From assembly GCF_037975245.1 (NCBI RefSeq), contig NC_092579.1:18934678-18998677 (forward strand): DNA of 64,000 nt, in the 5' to 3' direction. A model generated the notes under the pieces. The model did no database searches, was not told where the DNA came from, and saw nothing but the letters and a program-made list of their open reading frames with translations. A program made the translations under genes and the position numbers. The stretch's first letter is position 1; each line of letters starts with the position of its first letter. This DNA comes from Apostichopus japonicus (lineage: Eukaryota; Echinodermata; Holothuroidea; Aspidochirotida; Stichopodidae). This document shows, piece by piece, positions 23,901 through 37,532 of the stretch.

Positions 23901-25639
23901 GTCATAATATTAACGATTTGTAAATAATAATAATAATAACATAATAATATGTATTTATATATAGAGACATGTTGAAACTATATATGATGGTAATGTGCTA
24001 TGTAAATACATGCAGTTGGGTTGATAAATTTTTTGCAGGGGATTTATGGCTCTATCAAGGGAAGTTTCAGGGTGGTAACACATACCATGTTACTCTGATG
24101 AAATGAAAACATTACCAACATCTTGGTTAGATCACAATAACATATGAAAAGATCTTGTTAAGGGTAGATTAAGCAATAGGCCATAACTGGCTTTGCATGT
24201 AAAAATTGAAGTGTAGGTTTATTTTTTTGGCATCAGTTAAGGTTGAGTATCAGCTAAAATAATTCTCCCATTGACAATCTTGAGGGGGTGGTGTGGGGGG
24301 AGGGGTGGTTGGGGGTGGAGCAGGAGGGGGAGCAAGGCTGGGCTGGGCTTGAGGGTTTAGTCGTATTTGTGACAATAATTTTGTCAAGAGCATTTTCCTA
24401 TTTATGTGTTAAGCTAGGGTTGATTAAAATTTGCTTGTAAAATGAAGGGCAAAGTTAGTCCAAGCAGTAACGTTCTACTTTTTTTATTCTTAATTCATCA
24501 AAGATGACACATTCTTTATTTTTTTTGGTCAGACGGTTGATTATGTGCCCTCAGAAGAGACTCGATCTTTGTGAATAATATCTCCTTTCTTTTGTTGAAT
24601 TTTATTTTTTGGGAAAAAGAACCTCATTCATCTTAAAAATTTGACAAACTAAAAAAGGTTATGGTACACTAAGTTTTTGTTTAATTAGACCTATTGCTTT
24701 TTTGCAAACAGTTTATTACATCCGTTTGATTTTTTTCTCTCCAGCTAATCATGCCTATATGGTTTAATTATGACACAAGGACAGGACTATGACAGATTCA
24801 AAACACAAGGATGACGTAATTTATTTAAAATTCACGGTACTTTATTATACTCTGCCATCAAGGCAGAAGCAATTTATACGAAATATGCATCCAATTGTTG
24901 GATGCGAATGATTGGCCAGAGGTACTCAAACACCAGATACTTTCCACCATGTAAAGATTGGTTACATTGGGAGTTACATTATGGTATATATGAGAGTCAT
25001 GAATGATTAGTTTTAATGGATAAGTAGAGACAATATTAGTCTTGATAAATTGTAGTCCAAGGATAATAACGAAAATTTGAGTGTAGTATCATGTTTTGAT
25101 TGCTGTTTACCAAGCTATAGCTTATTTTTTTTTTTTATTGTCGTCCGGGTTTTCAGAGTATTCAGCTCAAAATATGTTAGTTCTCTTGAATGGAGGGGGG
25201 GAAGGGGGGGGCTGTGTAGAGAAATCCAGCCCCTTTTAATATATTAGACTCTGATGTTCAAAGAGTCATTTTATCAACTGGAAAAACTATTATTAGTAGA
25301 AAGATGCAACCTGCACCCAAAAACTGTCTAACAGTTACATTTTTCCCGTCAATATACATTTTCATTCTCATAGGGTTATGAGGGTCTATGGAGGATTCAT
25401 TTTCTTAGAGTTTACACTTTGGAAAAATTGAATTTCGGTAAACTGACTTTTGGGTGTCTTACATTACGTGCGATGTTGTCTTCACTTTGATTAATTATCT
25501 TTCCGTATGAATGGGTAAATAGGCATGGGCTATTTTATTGGCTTCACCACCGGGCTTGACTGTGGTGTTTCACCATGGGGCGTCACCATGTAAAACAGGT
25601 GAGGCACATGCTGTCGTCATGACAATGAGAGCTAGGAGA

Positions 25640-25653
25640 GTCACCATGGAAAC
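25640..25653 (+). promoter_or_regulatory. X-box-like motif downstream of netrin
   Basis: GTCACCATGGAAAC differs by one base from the motif in the intronic 150-bp repeats. Two more CACCATG words lie within 80 bp upstream (about 25571 and 25584). Binding is inferred only. Confidence 0.35.
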
Positions 25654-27460
25654 TGTGAAGTGTTGTTTTTGTTGCCTGAATTATACATCATGAAAATGAG
25701 AATACATGATATCTATCCCATGTTTTCCTTGGCCTCTTAATTTACCTCATAATCTTGGGCTGTAGCCACCCTGACTCCACTATTTTATCAGGGCTGATCG
25801 TGTAACACCCCTAATATTCAAAGTGGGGGTTGCCACCAATTTTAGGCCTCCCCCCCAAAAAAAAACAATTAATGGGATGGTTACCAAAAAGACAAATTCT
25901 AGTTCAGTCATGGACATATAGTATTGTATGATTTATAATTTAACTACATTCAAGCAGTATATAAAAGTTCCATGTAGTCTATTCTAGTCAGATTGCAACC
26001 ATACTGTTGTGCTTACATTTTACAAGCTTCTAAGAAAAGCTGTGCAAACTTTTGACATCTATTTATCAACATCTTTACATTATGACTAACTGGAGATCTT
26101 CAGAGTCAGATGTTTGCGATAAAGTTACGGAGGATTTTCTTATTTTTTCTCTCGTTCAACAGTTGATGCGGGAGCGTTCTACTCTCAGCGTCTCCGATGG
26201 GTTTTGTTTAATTAAAACAAGAAACTGTCAGCCCTCCCGGGGCTAAACGGCTTCCTCTATGAGTGATGTAAAGAGACAAGTAGTTTTGCATAAGATTCTT
26301 GATTTGCGTTAGCAAGGAGCGAGCACTCCAATTAAACTCTTGCTCTCTCGAAACAATCCACTGCAGCCTTGTAAAATGTTCTTGCAGTGCGCGTCCCGGA
26401 TTGAAGTCATCGAAAATGAAAATGTGGGTACCCGGAGGGTTGGAAGAGACGTTGGTAATATGCCTCGTTTTATTTTTTCCCCTAGTTCTTTATAGAACGG
26501 AAGTGTTCGGTTGAGATGTTCGGGCCACATAGTGATGTTCACGGCTCGTTGCATAGAAATATGTGCAAGTATCAGCCAATAAATTTTGTGAGTAGCTCCT
26601 CATGTGTACGAAAAAAACATGGTAATTATGTACAGCCTCGGTGACATATGCCTTCATCTGTTGACACTTTTTCAGCTCTATTTGAAGTTCATTTAGAGGA
26701 GAAAGTGTTTGGTAGACAATTTTTTATGCAGGATTGGAAATAGGATGGTTTGCAAATGAAAGGGAATAAAAGGAAAGGGGGAGGGAGGGATGGGGGGGGG
26801 AAGGATTGTTGTAGAGAATGGGGAGGTAAGGGTGAATTACAGAACTGGGTGTGTCAAAGGCTGAAATCATTGTGAATGCATTTTAAGTTGTGAATGCCTC
26901 GATGCATGGAATACACTGATTTCTGAATCATAATTTAGACATGAAGTAAAGCAATTAAAAATTGAAACAATAAAAACAGGACCATTTCCTTTGCATTTCT
27001 TTCTTCTTCTGGAAGCCATTATTTAATATATACCAAAGCAGTGTCACCGTTTCTCAATTTCTGTTTTCTTTTTCACGTTTTTAAGTTTTTTCACTTTAGT
27101 TAAAAGTATAAAATTTCATTTCTTTTCTTTTGGACTTCCTCAGGTATTGAGTGATTCTGTTCTAAGAAATCGAATACCTGCAAATATTTGCTATGCATCA
27201 TGCCCTTATTGGTTTTCGTTTCAAGATTTCAGTGATATTGTGATTTATTTTTGATTTTTAAGTGTGCAAAACGAGGACCAGAATGAAATTTGTACATATA
27301 TGAGTGTAAAAAATTTTCAGTCGTGTTCTTATTGACAAAATGAATGTACAAGAATTAAAAAAAAAAATTAAATAAATACAAAGAAAACCTAAACAAAGAA
27401 CGATATTCTTTTGTAATTTTTATGTGCATTGTCTGTTTCAATGTGATTCCTTCTAGTGTT

Positions 27461-27485
27461 GTATATATATATATATATATATATA
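27461..27485. repeat. (TA)n microsatellite used as MITE target
   Basis: A TA run immediately left of the hAT-like MITE at 27486. It resumes on the right side at 28247-28296. Confidence 0.9.
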
Positions 27486-28246
27486 CAAGGGCGGCGGAAG
27501 CACTTTTAATCTGGGGGGGGGGCACCAACGTCGAAGGGCACTTTGCAGAAATTCAATTGGACTGATGCAGCCTGATATTTAGTACCCTTTATAACTCTTA
27601 TTGTATTATCATATTTGCGTATACACATCACTCCATCAACGCCACCCCCCCCCCCTCAAGGAAACAATGCATACTAGCACTGCAGTATCTAATGTGCAAA
27701 TTGGGAAACAAGGAAAAAGACAAAATGAGGTGAAATCATTATAAAGTCCAAGTCCCTGCACACGCGATCGATACATGCATGAAAGCAAATGAAATATGCC
27801 AAAATACTGAAAGAAAAGTAATTTTCTATGTGTTTTTCAATGGTTAAACTGATATTATTATGATCATTATTATTGTAACGACTTTCCCAATAATTATAAC
27901 CAATTTGGAAGGGTTATAACACGGCAAATGATTGTATGTTATTGGCATGCGATGTAATAACCAACGCATGCCTATATGATATGCACATTAACATGTTGAA
28001 CGCGCGCGTAGCGCACACAAAATTTTGGTAATATTTTTCGGGCAAGTCGTTACAGCCCCCCCAAATCAAATTGGGCTCCTACGGCTGTGGTAGTAAACAT
28101 TTAAAACTAACCGAAATATTTCATTCGACGTGGGTTTCGCTTTGTAAACTCTTTTTTTATTTAGAAATTTTAATGTAGAAAAAGGGCACATTTTTAATCT
28201 GAGGAAAAGTGGGGGGGCACGTGCCCCCCCGGTTCCGCCGCCCTTG
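27486..28246. mobile_element. hAT-like non-autonomous DNA transposon (MITE), copy 2
   Basis: The same termini as the element at 15857: CAAGGGCGGCGGAA on the left and TTCCGCCGCCCTTG on the right. The first ~250 bp and last ~100 bp are closely related to copy 1, but the interior differs. The flanks TATATATA and TATGTATA are an 8-bp duplication with one mismatch inside a TA microsatellite. There is no transposase ORF. Confidence 0.88.
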
Positions 28247-28248
28247 TA

Positions 28249-28254
28249 TGTATA

Positions 28255-28294
<40 letters not shown>

Positions 28295-28296
28295 GG
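28249..28296. repeat. (TA)n microsatellite
   Basis: Continuation of the TA tract on the right flank of the MITE. Confidence 0.9.
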
Positions 28297-28468
28297 CAAA
28301 AGCAGAGAAATAAGATGACTCATAATTGACAAATAAGGAGTACTAACTGTTATCGAAAATATATATATTCCAATTTTCAGTCCCCCTGGGACCTTTGTCA
28401 GTAATACTTGGCAGTGGAAACATATATTTATGTATTTATAAATAAATATATCAATACATATATGTATG

Positions 28469-28684
28469 TATTTTTAGATCCTCCTGCAAGCAGGAAGTCG
28501 CGAAGAAGCCACCATTGGCTTATCAAAGCCGCAAGCTGACCGAAGTCAGTCTCTTAGATTCATATTTAATGTCCATGATTATGAATTGTCAACAACTCTG
28601 TAACTGGACAACATACATTAATCTTGGAGTGACTCGAACTGGAGACCTTATGATTGAAAGGCACCACCACTGAGCTAACACTCC
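28469..28684 (-). mobile_element. tRNA-derived SINE, copy 3
   Basis: A full-length relative of the copies at 7241 and 16811, again on the minus strand. It has the tRNA-like head, conserved body and CCTGCTTGCAGGAGGATCT tail. The head has lost about 7 bp (the GGCGTTAA part between the boxes), so the A-box region is damaged. No clear target-site duplication is seen in the TA-rich flanks. Confidence 0.85.
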
Positions 28685-30426
28685 TAATATATTTCCTTAT
28701 ATATTTTAAATGAGTTTGGTAATGAGTTGGACAATTCAACGCAGCCTCCATTGGGATTTTACCCTGGGCTTCCAAATATCTTCTCTATATGTTTATATAT
28801 TTGCCTGGTAGCTGTTTCTTACACCTTTTAAACACTGACCAGCTGAACTGGCTCAGTTTATTATCTTCTGTTTAAGTACTCTTGTTACTTATGTCACTAG
28901 GCCATCCATAAAACAAAATAAAACACAAACATGTGAAAAAAGCAGTTCACTGTTGTTCATGCACACAAAGGTAGCAATTTATTTCATATTTCACAACAAG
29001 TGTATTGAAGTTTTCCTTCTGGCCACAAAACACAACTATTACCAAAAGTTATTCAAAAAGACAACCCATGCCTTTGTCAAATATGATATTTAATATAGTA
29101 TCTACTGCTTCATGTGCCTGTATAAAATTGCCATGAAAAAAAAAATGGCTGTTGGTTAGGATCAGGATGAATTGTTGTATTGCATTCATCACTGCATGTG
29201 ACAAGAGGAATGGATTTAATGTTCAGAATAATATACACGATTAACCGGGTAGATCATATAAAGAGTCTCTTTGTCTCTCCCCAAGTTTCTCCTAGGTGAA
29301 GTCAGTTTCTGTCAAAATATTGTCATTATTCAACAGCTGCAGGACACTTAGGCCTGGAATCAAAGAGGGGTGGGGAGGTGGAGGGGGGGTGGGGGATGCA
29401 ACTTTTAGGATCTGAAGATAAATCTTTGTCGAATTACGTTGACGGGATTGGTGGGATGGATGGTGGATGGGGGGGGGGGGGGCTATGGCACTTGGGTAGC
29501 TGAAAACAATTCCCATATAGGGTATCTGGGGTTCATCCTCTCCTTAGTTCTAAATGTATCCAAGTATTTGCAACTGATGAAAGCAAAGTGATATTTCAAT
29601 GTTCAGCTTTGAACATGTACTCCCTCCCCCCCTCCCCCATCCCTCTGTCACCCTCCTTACCTACTTGACAGGATTTTATTGCCAATCTACAATGACACAT
29701 CTCTATGATTTGTGAAATTAAAACCCAGTCTGTGGAATTTCATAAAACTCAAACCTTTTTTCTTTGTCCACCATTTTTAGTCCAATTTTGATGTCATTGT
29801 TTATTCATTTATGACTAATTGTTCTTCCATTAAACCAGAAAATTAACTACTTGTTTTCTTTTCAAATCACACAAATTTTTACTAAAATATGACCAGTCTA
29901 GCTGTGGTCTTCATTGCTTAAAAATATGAATAGGTGTTTGAGAAACACAAAAATGAATATCTTGTGTGACGGTTACACTCTGTATCTATGTAACTGTTAA
30001 TCCATATCATTTTCTATGGTGAAGTAAAATTAATGAAAGGGCAAGGGGATCAGGGTGGGGGGGGGGTTGTGGCAAGATGTAATGAACCAAGGTGGGGGAG
30101 GAAGGATAATCAAAATAAAGAATTTTACAGATGACAGTGTTATCCATCAAGCATCAAACAGTCCATCTATCGAAGAAATTGAAAAAGACAGGCCTATCAC
30201 CCTATCCATAACGTCAGATGTTAAAATGAAATGATAGTTTTGTGATTGAATTCCTAATGTACTTATGGTTTGTCATCATCTAATGCCGTTGGATTTTATA
30301 CTTTGCTATTTAAATAAAGATAGAATTAGCAGTTCTTTCAGTTAGCTTAGTTACTTAATTCTTCATACAAGCAAAATCCAGTAATTCTCTTTCACTTACA
30401 ACATGTAAATATGGGACGGGATACCA

Positions 30427-30709
30427 CAGGCGCGTAGCCAGACATTTGCCAAGGGAGGGGCGAAACTGTAGATTCGGCATTGCAAACTATCTCAGCGTAG
30501 CGCCACCATTGTTGGCTCGAAGCGTACAAGAAAATTTGGCTGAAAATGCCTCCCAGATCGCTGGAAATGGCACTTCCCAGGCCTTGTAAGTTGCATCTTA
30601 GCATTTTCTCTTTTGAAAATACTAGCGATATCATAAAAACATTAAAAATAATATATAAAAATATGCTCAAGGGGGGGCGACTGCCCCCCCCCCCTTGGCT
30701 ACGCACCTG
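30427..30709. mobile_element. Short hAT-like MITE, 283 bp
   Basis: The termini are CAGGCGCGTAGCCA and TGGCTACGCACCTG, nearly perfect inverted repeats. The exact 8-bp duplication GGATACCA lies at 30419-30426 and 30710-30717. No ORF. Its first 150 bp resemble 16237-16390 inside the other MITE family. Confidence 0.9.
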
Positions 30710-33700
30710 GGATACCATCAATAATTTAAGCTTGAGTAATGGATCATTGGAAACATTTTATCAAATTATTTTGAATGGGTTACCGTTAGAATAAAGGTGA
30801 AGCAAAATATAAAAAAAATTATGTAAATCAAACAAGCACTTGAAAATCTTCCTGTGTTATTTTGTCTAAAAGTAGTCTTGAAACATCCACATATCAAAGG
30901 TTCTAATGTCACATTAAACTTTGTGGTTGATCTAAAATTGTTTCTGCCTGGAGAAAGGATTCTCTTTTGGTTTGAAAAGAAACTCCCAGTGGAGCTAAAT
31001 CTCACTGTCCTACTGTGTTTGTAGATAAGCTCATGAAAACTTTCAAATAGGAAACAGCACTCAGCCCACATTTATGCTAATAGGACCCAAAAGGATCACC
31101 TATTTATAGCAACATTTGCATTATTAAACATTTTCAAAGAAACTATTGTTGTAATGCCAACAATGCTTCTATAGTTCCATTCTTTGAAGTATTTAAAATA
31201 CAGAGAAAAGTTAGAACAAATAGTCATATAATAATTTCATAAAAAAGTTTTCATAAAAAAAAGGCATAAATCACTTATGTTGTGTTTGAAATAGATGTTT
31301 ATGTCTGGTTTGCTCATTTCCTGTGATTTTAACCAAATTTTTTATTACCATAAATAAGATACAAACATCCTACCAGGCGTTTTTCCACCAAATGAATATT
31401 CACCAGCGAGTCATAAATAATGATTCCTATTCAATACTCGGAATTTCATCGCTTGGGCAATACTTTGTGTAAGAGCATAACCACAGGTCAAAACAATATT
31501 TTCAAACTCATCTTACATCTTACGAAAACTTGACGAGTTGAGTTAAATTGTGATGGGAAAGAAAGTTTTAAAGTAGGACAACAAATTTTTTGACAAAGAA
31601 CAAAAAAAAAAAAACGATTGGGACAAAAATTTTATTTACAAATAGAAAAAAAATTTAAGAACAGAAGAGAAGAAATTGCTGATCAAATTTAATGCAAAAA
31701 AAAAAAACTTAGAAATTTTCAAAAGGAATGCATTCTATGGGTCTGCCTGCAGATCATGAAACTGTTAGACATGTAACCAAATTTTTCCTGTTCTTTCCGT
31801 AGTCAGTGAACCCCGGTGAGGGAAGGCTTTCAATCCATAAGCCAAGTTTTTAAATCCCGCATCTTGTTAAAACTGCAAGAATTACATCCCAAAGAGATCC
31901 AAATTGGTGAGAAAAGTTGGAATATGATTCAACTGGTGGTGTAATGTTTCTCTCCGTGAAATTGTTCTGATTGGTTCACTATATTCGATTTCACTACCGT
32001 CATTAGGACACCTAGCAACCGCTTTAAGACCTTGTCACAAACCCTGTCCACGCCGGACTGAAAATATCTCGACGACGAAAGGGAAGCAGAAATTAGCCTA
32101 ATGCCACCCCACCGAGAGCTCATGGTGTTGATGTTATCAAGATGGAAAACAAACTGGTGCCAAAGAGAGTGACAGGAATGTTTGTGAGGGGACGTTCGTG
32201 AGGACTGGCAGGAAAACAAAATAATATTAAAAAGGAGGACGGTGGACCGCACGGCTAAACATTTAGTAGTGGATATTGGGGAAGGCAGTATCCCTACCAA
32301 TATAGCTATGGGACGGCCAATCGGTATTGAATCACACAATAACAACAATCTGTACGGTGGTCATCTGCCATATCAACAAGTTTAGCATGCCTAACAAAGA
32401 TGAGCAGTTTTCAAAGGTTCTTTTCCTGTATACTGTATGTCTTAACCCCAGGTATTATGAACCACGATGAAAGCTTCCCGACACATTCCGTGAGAAGTAA
32501 CCGACACTTTGAGAAAGAAGCCTGGCTCAAGACACTTCAGCCTGTCAGTGTTAAGGTTATAGGGAGACAGCTATTAGTCAAAAGCATTATAAATATAAAC
32601 CCAGCTGAAATTTCTTTTGTAAATAGTTTATTTGAATGACATGAACCAAAGCTTTAGACAGAATCATATTTCAGGTATTTAAAATCTTAACAATTTTTTA
32701 AAGTTCACACAAGTCACTCCCCCAGCAAGAAATTCAAAAGATACTGATACTAATTAACATATTTGATATCCTGATTTCGAGACTAATTGACAATGCTGTA
32801 GGTATCGATGTCAGGTCTTAGTCTTACCCCACCTAACGCTTCATGTTCCTTCAAAATAATAAAGTCAAAGCAAAAACATTTCCAATTTCTCTGTTTGTAC
32901 GTGATGAGATACCATATGAAACATACAGAGGAACGTGGAAGAATGAATCACTTGATCCTTACAATTCATCTGGTGACAAAAGATATATTAATTTGATAAT
33001 GGTGAAACCTAGAATGACCTTAATATGTACAAAATGTACAGAATCACAATCGATTGATTTTTAAGCTGAGAACGTTGAGTAAAAAATATTAAACATCAAC
33101 GCTCAACCTCTGAGCTTCAGTTTTAGCTCCTAAAAAGTCATCAATTTCCTTTCTTATCAGTTTGAAGGGAAACAATTCCATACAGGACAACAGATATCTG
33201 ATATAATATACATGTTTTTTTTTTCTTTCATCAGAATTTTAATCAAATATCCAAATTAGTCTGTTGCTTGGCTCAGTCACTTAATAATACAAAAGTAAAA
33301 AAAAGAGAAAAAATTTTCTTCTTATTATTAAACTCCTCCCCACCCCTCCCCCTCCCAAAAGAAAAGCAAACAAAGACTACATTGCACATTTTATTCTGGG
33401 ATACTGATCATAAACATTTACAATGTCCTATGAAAGAAAGAAACATACAAAACAAAGTTAAATCGCAGAGTGCCAATAAACTCAGTAGTCCCAATTTCCC
33501 GAGGCCTTTTTATGAAAATATTTTTTCCAACATCATATCTTTCCCTCTGCAATAGGATAATTCCCCCCCACCCCCCCTCCATCTTCCTTCTTGAATTCCA
33601 CTTTAGGGCTGATTTATATAACTCTTTGAAAGACTTCTTCCGGTGAGAGATATTAAAAACGCAAACTTAAGGAATCAAACTATCTTCTCTTGGATACAGT

Positions 33701-33799
33701 TGCATGGTACAATGGCCAGTTTTGCCCTACCATACCTGAAGGGAACTCGATGCCAAAGTAATCCAATTTTCTAATTTTTTAAAAATTGTTTCTACAGCT

Positions 33800-33939
33800 T
33801 CCAATCAAAGATCATAGTAAGCAAGAAAGCCAGCTGTGAAAAAATTGGCAGGATCCAGATAATCTGCGTCGAGTTTATTAGCCGTCCGATCGACTTCTCC
33901 ATCTCGGTAGAAATCTCGTCGGCTTGGCTCAGTGGCACG
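33800..33939 (-). other. Probable STX8 3' UTR (start)
   Basis: Sequence after the TGA on the minus strand. It contains AATAAA at 33874-33879, only about 60 bases past the stop. Further AATAAA words (for example near 33389) would give a longer UTR. Confidence 0.5.
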
Positions 33940-34010
33940 TCACTTTTTGCCTGGTAGGGCGACGATGACTACGATAGCAATCAGAAGGATGCATATGACT
34001 ATGTAATAGG
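33940..34010 (-). CDS. STX8: Syntaxin-8, terminal exon with tail-anchor transmembrane segment
   Basis: Terminal exon of a Qc-SNARE of late-endosome fusion. On the minus strand, a long CT-rich tract and GTGCACTCAG form a strong acceptor. The exon then encodes YYIVICILLIAIVVIVAL and PGKK before TGA. This is a single C-terminal membrane anchor closely resembling the LL-AIVVVAV-P end of vertebrate syntaxin-8. The exon starts with CC. With the T left by the SNARE exon at 37533-37634 it makes Ser, giving C-S-YY, where vertebrate STX8 has S-C-G before its anchor. Syntaxin-6/10 anchors differ. The identification is strengthened by the convergent netrin neighbour. Confidence 0.82.
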
Positions 34011-37000
34011 CTGAGTGCACAGAGAGAGAGACAGAGATAGAGAGGGAGAGAGAAATAAAATAAAAATATATATGTCACTGAAATGGAAATACAAGTTGTC
34101 TTAATAGATTATCATGCTGAGTTAGTAACAGTCTTACATCAGAGCTTTTAAAGCTAAGGTGATTGTGTTTCCTTTGAAATGGCTGTAAATGACAGGTGGA
34201 GTAGAGACTCGGGTGTAGATGAATGGTCAAACAGCTGTTTGGTTTAAGATCAGTTTAACAAGCACTGTGACCGAGTTGTTTAGAAATAACTCGACAAACG
34301 ACCTGCTGGCCGGCAGAAGCAAAATCCTTCTTTGTAGCACTGCCTGCAAGCACTGCCAAACACACTGATGACAACCACCCCCCCCCCCACCACCAAAAAA
34401 TTGAAAAACCTAAAGATTTGATTTATAATGATTTGGGTAAAGATTAAGCCACAAATTTTTGAGCTCCATTGGTCGTTCAAATAGCCAGGATGTGTTTGGC
34501 TATGACAAGGAATGTATTTTGGTAGATGTTACTACAGAGTAGATAGCATTTTGGAGACTGGTACATTAATATATGTAACCCATTTTCAAGGCAGTCAGAT
34601 TAGTCAGATTAACATGTTCATATCACAAGGTAAATTTTCTTTACTAATGTTCATTCCTAGAGGTTCTCCCCCCCTCCTCACAACCCGTCTCCCACCACCC
34701 AAAAAAGAGAGTAAAATAACATTAACATTAACAATAACAAAAACACATTACACTTCAGGACGTTAGTTGTCACATTACACATTAAAAATTCCTCAATGAA
34801 GACAATTGCTTTGGAGAAAGTATGACACTACTTATATTGAATGCTAAAAACCAGTGACCATTAATTGACCTTCTAGCATATCTAGGGGCAATATGCTAGT
34901 TTGTTCTAGGCTACACATGGAGACCGAAGACTGAACAACATCTGCAATTCTGTGAGATTAATCAGGGCATCTCAGTAATGTAACGCACTTCACGGAGGAA
35001 GCCCTGTAAAAGCAAACATCTTTACGGTAGCTGTCACATCGAAGGGAAGACAGACATCCTAACGTCATCAAATCATTTGAAATGTTTATGCCTCGGTTCT
35101 ATCACTGCTATATCAGGCTAGACCAGAGAGAGAGGGAGAGAGAGGTGGAGAAGGGGTGTCGAATCCATCATCAACATTAATCATGCAAATAGAGAGCAAA
35201 ACAACACCAGAGCATTTCACTCATCCACGGTACTATCCCTCAAAAATCAGATTCAGAAGAACAGTTTATGTTAAACTCACGAAAAGGGAGAAAACCAGAT
35301 GAGAAGTAAAAAGAGATATATATATAATATAAAGAGAAAAAAGCTGAAACAAAAATCAATGATTCAAACAAGATGTAGATAAACAAATATTTGGGCAGAT
35401 TTAATAAAACGAAACTTTAGAGGCAGGAGAAGGGTCAGTTGGAAGATTAATGGATGGGAGAGGGGGAGGGAATGTCAACTACCCTTTGAAACTCGAAAAC
35501 CACAAAAACTCCAAAAGGCAATAACAGTTAAAAACAAATATTCCCTATTGAAACTTTAAATTAATACTCTAAGAGTTTTAGAACAAGTTTTTGTGAAATA
35601 TCTCTATCTGGTTTCACCAAAAAAAAAAGCAATTCAATTTTCCCCCCTGTGCTGTTTATTAAAAATGTATGCATAAAATCACTGATTCTTTTGTCAGTGA
35701 ATCCTTTCTAAGAAGATACGGTATATATACAGACACATCATTGCTACATGAGAATCTAATCCTACATCTGAATCTGAATAACAATACAGGTACATATCCA
35801 AGAGCCATAGCCATTCCCCAGTTATAGATTTGCTGTTTTCTCTCATAATGGAAGGATTTTTGAACACCAATTCGCATCGTGCTGTTGGTTCGTTCAGCTG
35901 AGATACTAGCAGGAGCATCCAGACCCAGTCGGGACATTGGGGACTATTATGTCACATGGGCCCTTCTTGCCCGCATCCTGATCATAAGATTAGATGATTC
36001 TGTATCCCATATATTCCCCGGCCATCTTCATCGTCCCTGATCCCTTAATTTATCCGTGGGCCCAGGGCTGTAGCCGCCTGGCTCCTGCTGTTCTAGTCGT
36101 GCCTGGATACGAGCATATCAGATAAAATTGCATACGGTCGCTTCATATCTTTTGGGTGCTACTGTTATTCAGTGTATGTGCACGGATACTGTATTAACCA
36201 GCGATACAGATCTACAAGGCAAGAATGCTGTATGCATGATGACTTCTAACTTGAAGCTCGATTTTTTTCTTTTACCCTTTCTGAGACTCGGCTTTAATAC
36301 TTTCTTGGATTTCAAATCCCAAGAAGCAGCAAGATCGATAGTGTCGGTCTTAATCATTAATATTTGTGGCAACCTTTGAATATTTTCTAAGTGTATCTCC
36401 ACATTTCAACACCGACCACCAGGGAAATTAACACAGTTTTCGTCGCAACCGATACCCAGACAGTGTGTAACTTTCCATCAAATATTTATTACTTTGGAGC
36501 TCTAGACTGTCGATTCCTTTTATAACACTTCGTCGATTATGCGAGCATTGCTTTATGATATTCATGTTCAGATGAATACGTCAAAAAAAAAGACATGATT
36601 ACATTCACGAGGAATGATCTGAAGCCGATGCTATGTATCCAAACTTTTTACTTTTTTAGAAAGAAACTCAAAATATTTCAACATACATACAATAGCACCA
36701 AAAGTTTGTCTAAAAGTTGGATTGGAAGCGTTTTTAAGCAAAGGATAATTCTGTTCCTCTACTTAGCTGGAAACCTTAATGGATAAGGTGTTTTGGGCTG
36801 ATATGTAAAAGTTAATTATCTTCTTTTCTGAAAACAATAAAAAGTACACCAAGGATGATTTGATTTTCCTGTTCTAGACTCTTCAAGATTATTAATTAAT
36901 ATATTAATGCTCGATTCCTCTTCAGCAAAGATTAAGGAAAGGATATTCCTATAATGCCTTCTGGAGTCCTGAGATAATTAGAAGATGTTGAAATATTGAA

Positions 37001-37532
37001 AATCCAATCCTTATTGTTCTGGATTATTTTGTATCACATGAATATGGGTTACATATTTTGTCTTAATACTTAAACTGTACTTTGTGTTACTGTTTTAACA
37101 AATGAATGAACGAAGGAACAAACAAACGAGCAAATGAATGCAGAAAGTATTTGTGCCCTGGTTGGGGGGGATTCACAGTTGGTAAATATCAACGCTGGTT
37201 TATATACTCACAGCAGTCTGGATTTTTTCCTGATTCATCTCTTTGTTTGGGATGGGGGGGGGGGGGGGTAAATCACAGTTCTTACACATCAATGTTTATT
37301 TTAAATACTCACAGCAGTCTTTAGCTATTTTCCCGATTCTCTTCTCTCTCTATGTTTGGGAAGGAGGAGGGGAGGGGTGAATCAAAGTTCTAACACATCA
37401 ATGTTTATTTGTTATTCTCACAGCAGTCTGGCTATTTTCCCGATCCTCTTCTCTCTCTTTGTGTGTGGGGGGCGGGGGAGGAGGGGGATGAATCACAGTT
37501 CTTACATCTTAATGTTTATTTGATATACTCAC
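34011..37532 (-). other. STX8 last intron, 3.5 kb
   Basis: Minus-strand donor GTGAGT (37527-37532) to acceptor CACTCAG (34011-34017). It contains a GA/CT-rich tract next to the acceptor, a C-run and the tandem duplicates of the SNARE exon edge (37160-37532). No other exon is supported. Confidence 0.75.
34018..34060. repeat. GA-rich simple repeat (STX8 polypyrimidine tract)
   Basis: (GA)n with interruptions on the + strand. On the minus strand it is a CT-rich tract directly upstream of the STX8 terminal acceptor. Confidence 0.8.

Larger units (their letters stand above)
23901..33800. other. Intergenic region between netrin and STX8 3' ends
   Basis: No gene can be supported. Contents are an X-box-like site (25640), a CpG-containing patch at 26050-26560, a hAT-like MITE pair (27486-28246, 30427-30709), a SINE copy (28469-28684), TA microsatellites and G-rich runs. 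Open frames such as 31929-32348 (-) and 32843-33064 (+) have no recognisable domain and no splice support. Confidence 0.7.

Noticed and set aside
31929-32348. 139-codon minus-strand frame between the two genes
   Set aside because: No recognisable domain, no splice or promoter context, and composition like the background.
32843-33064. 73-codon + strand frame near the STX8 3' end
   Set aside because: Protein-like in parts but without splice borders or a family. It could be STX8 3' flank.
35659-35937. Minus-strand frame containing GLDAPASIS, reminiscent of the start of the STX8 SNARE motif
   Set aside because: It lies between the SNARE-end exon and the anchor exon, so it is in the wrong order. 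The similarity stops after a few residues and paired splice sites are missing.
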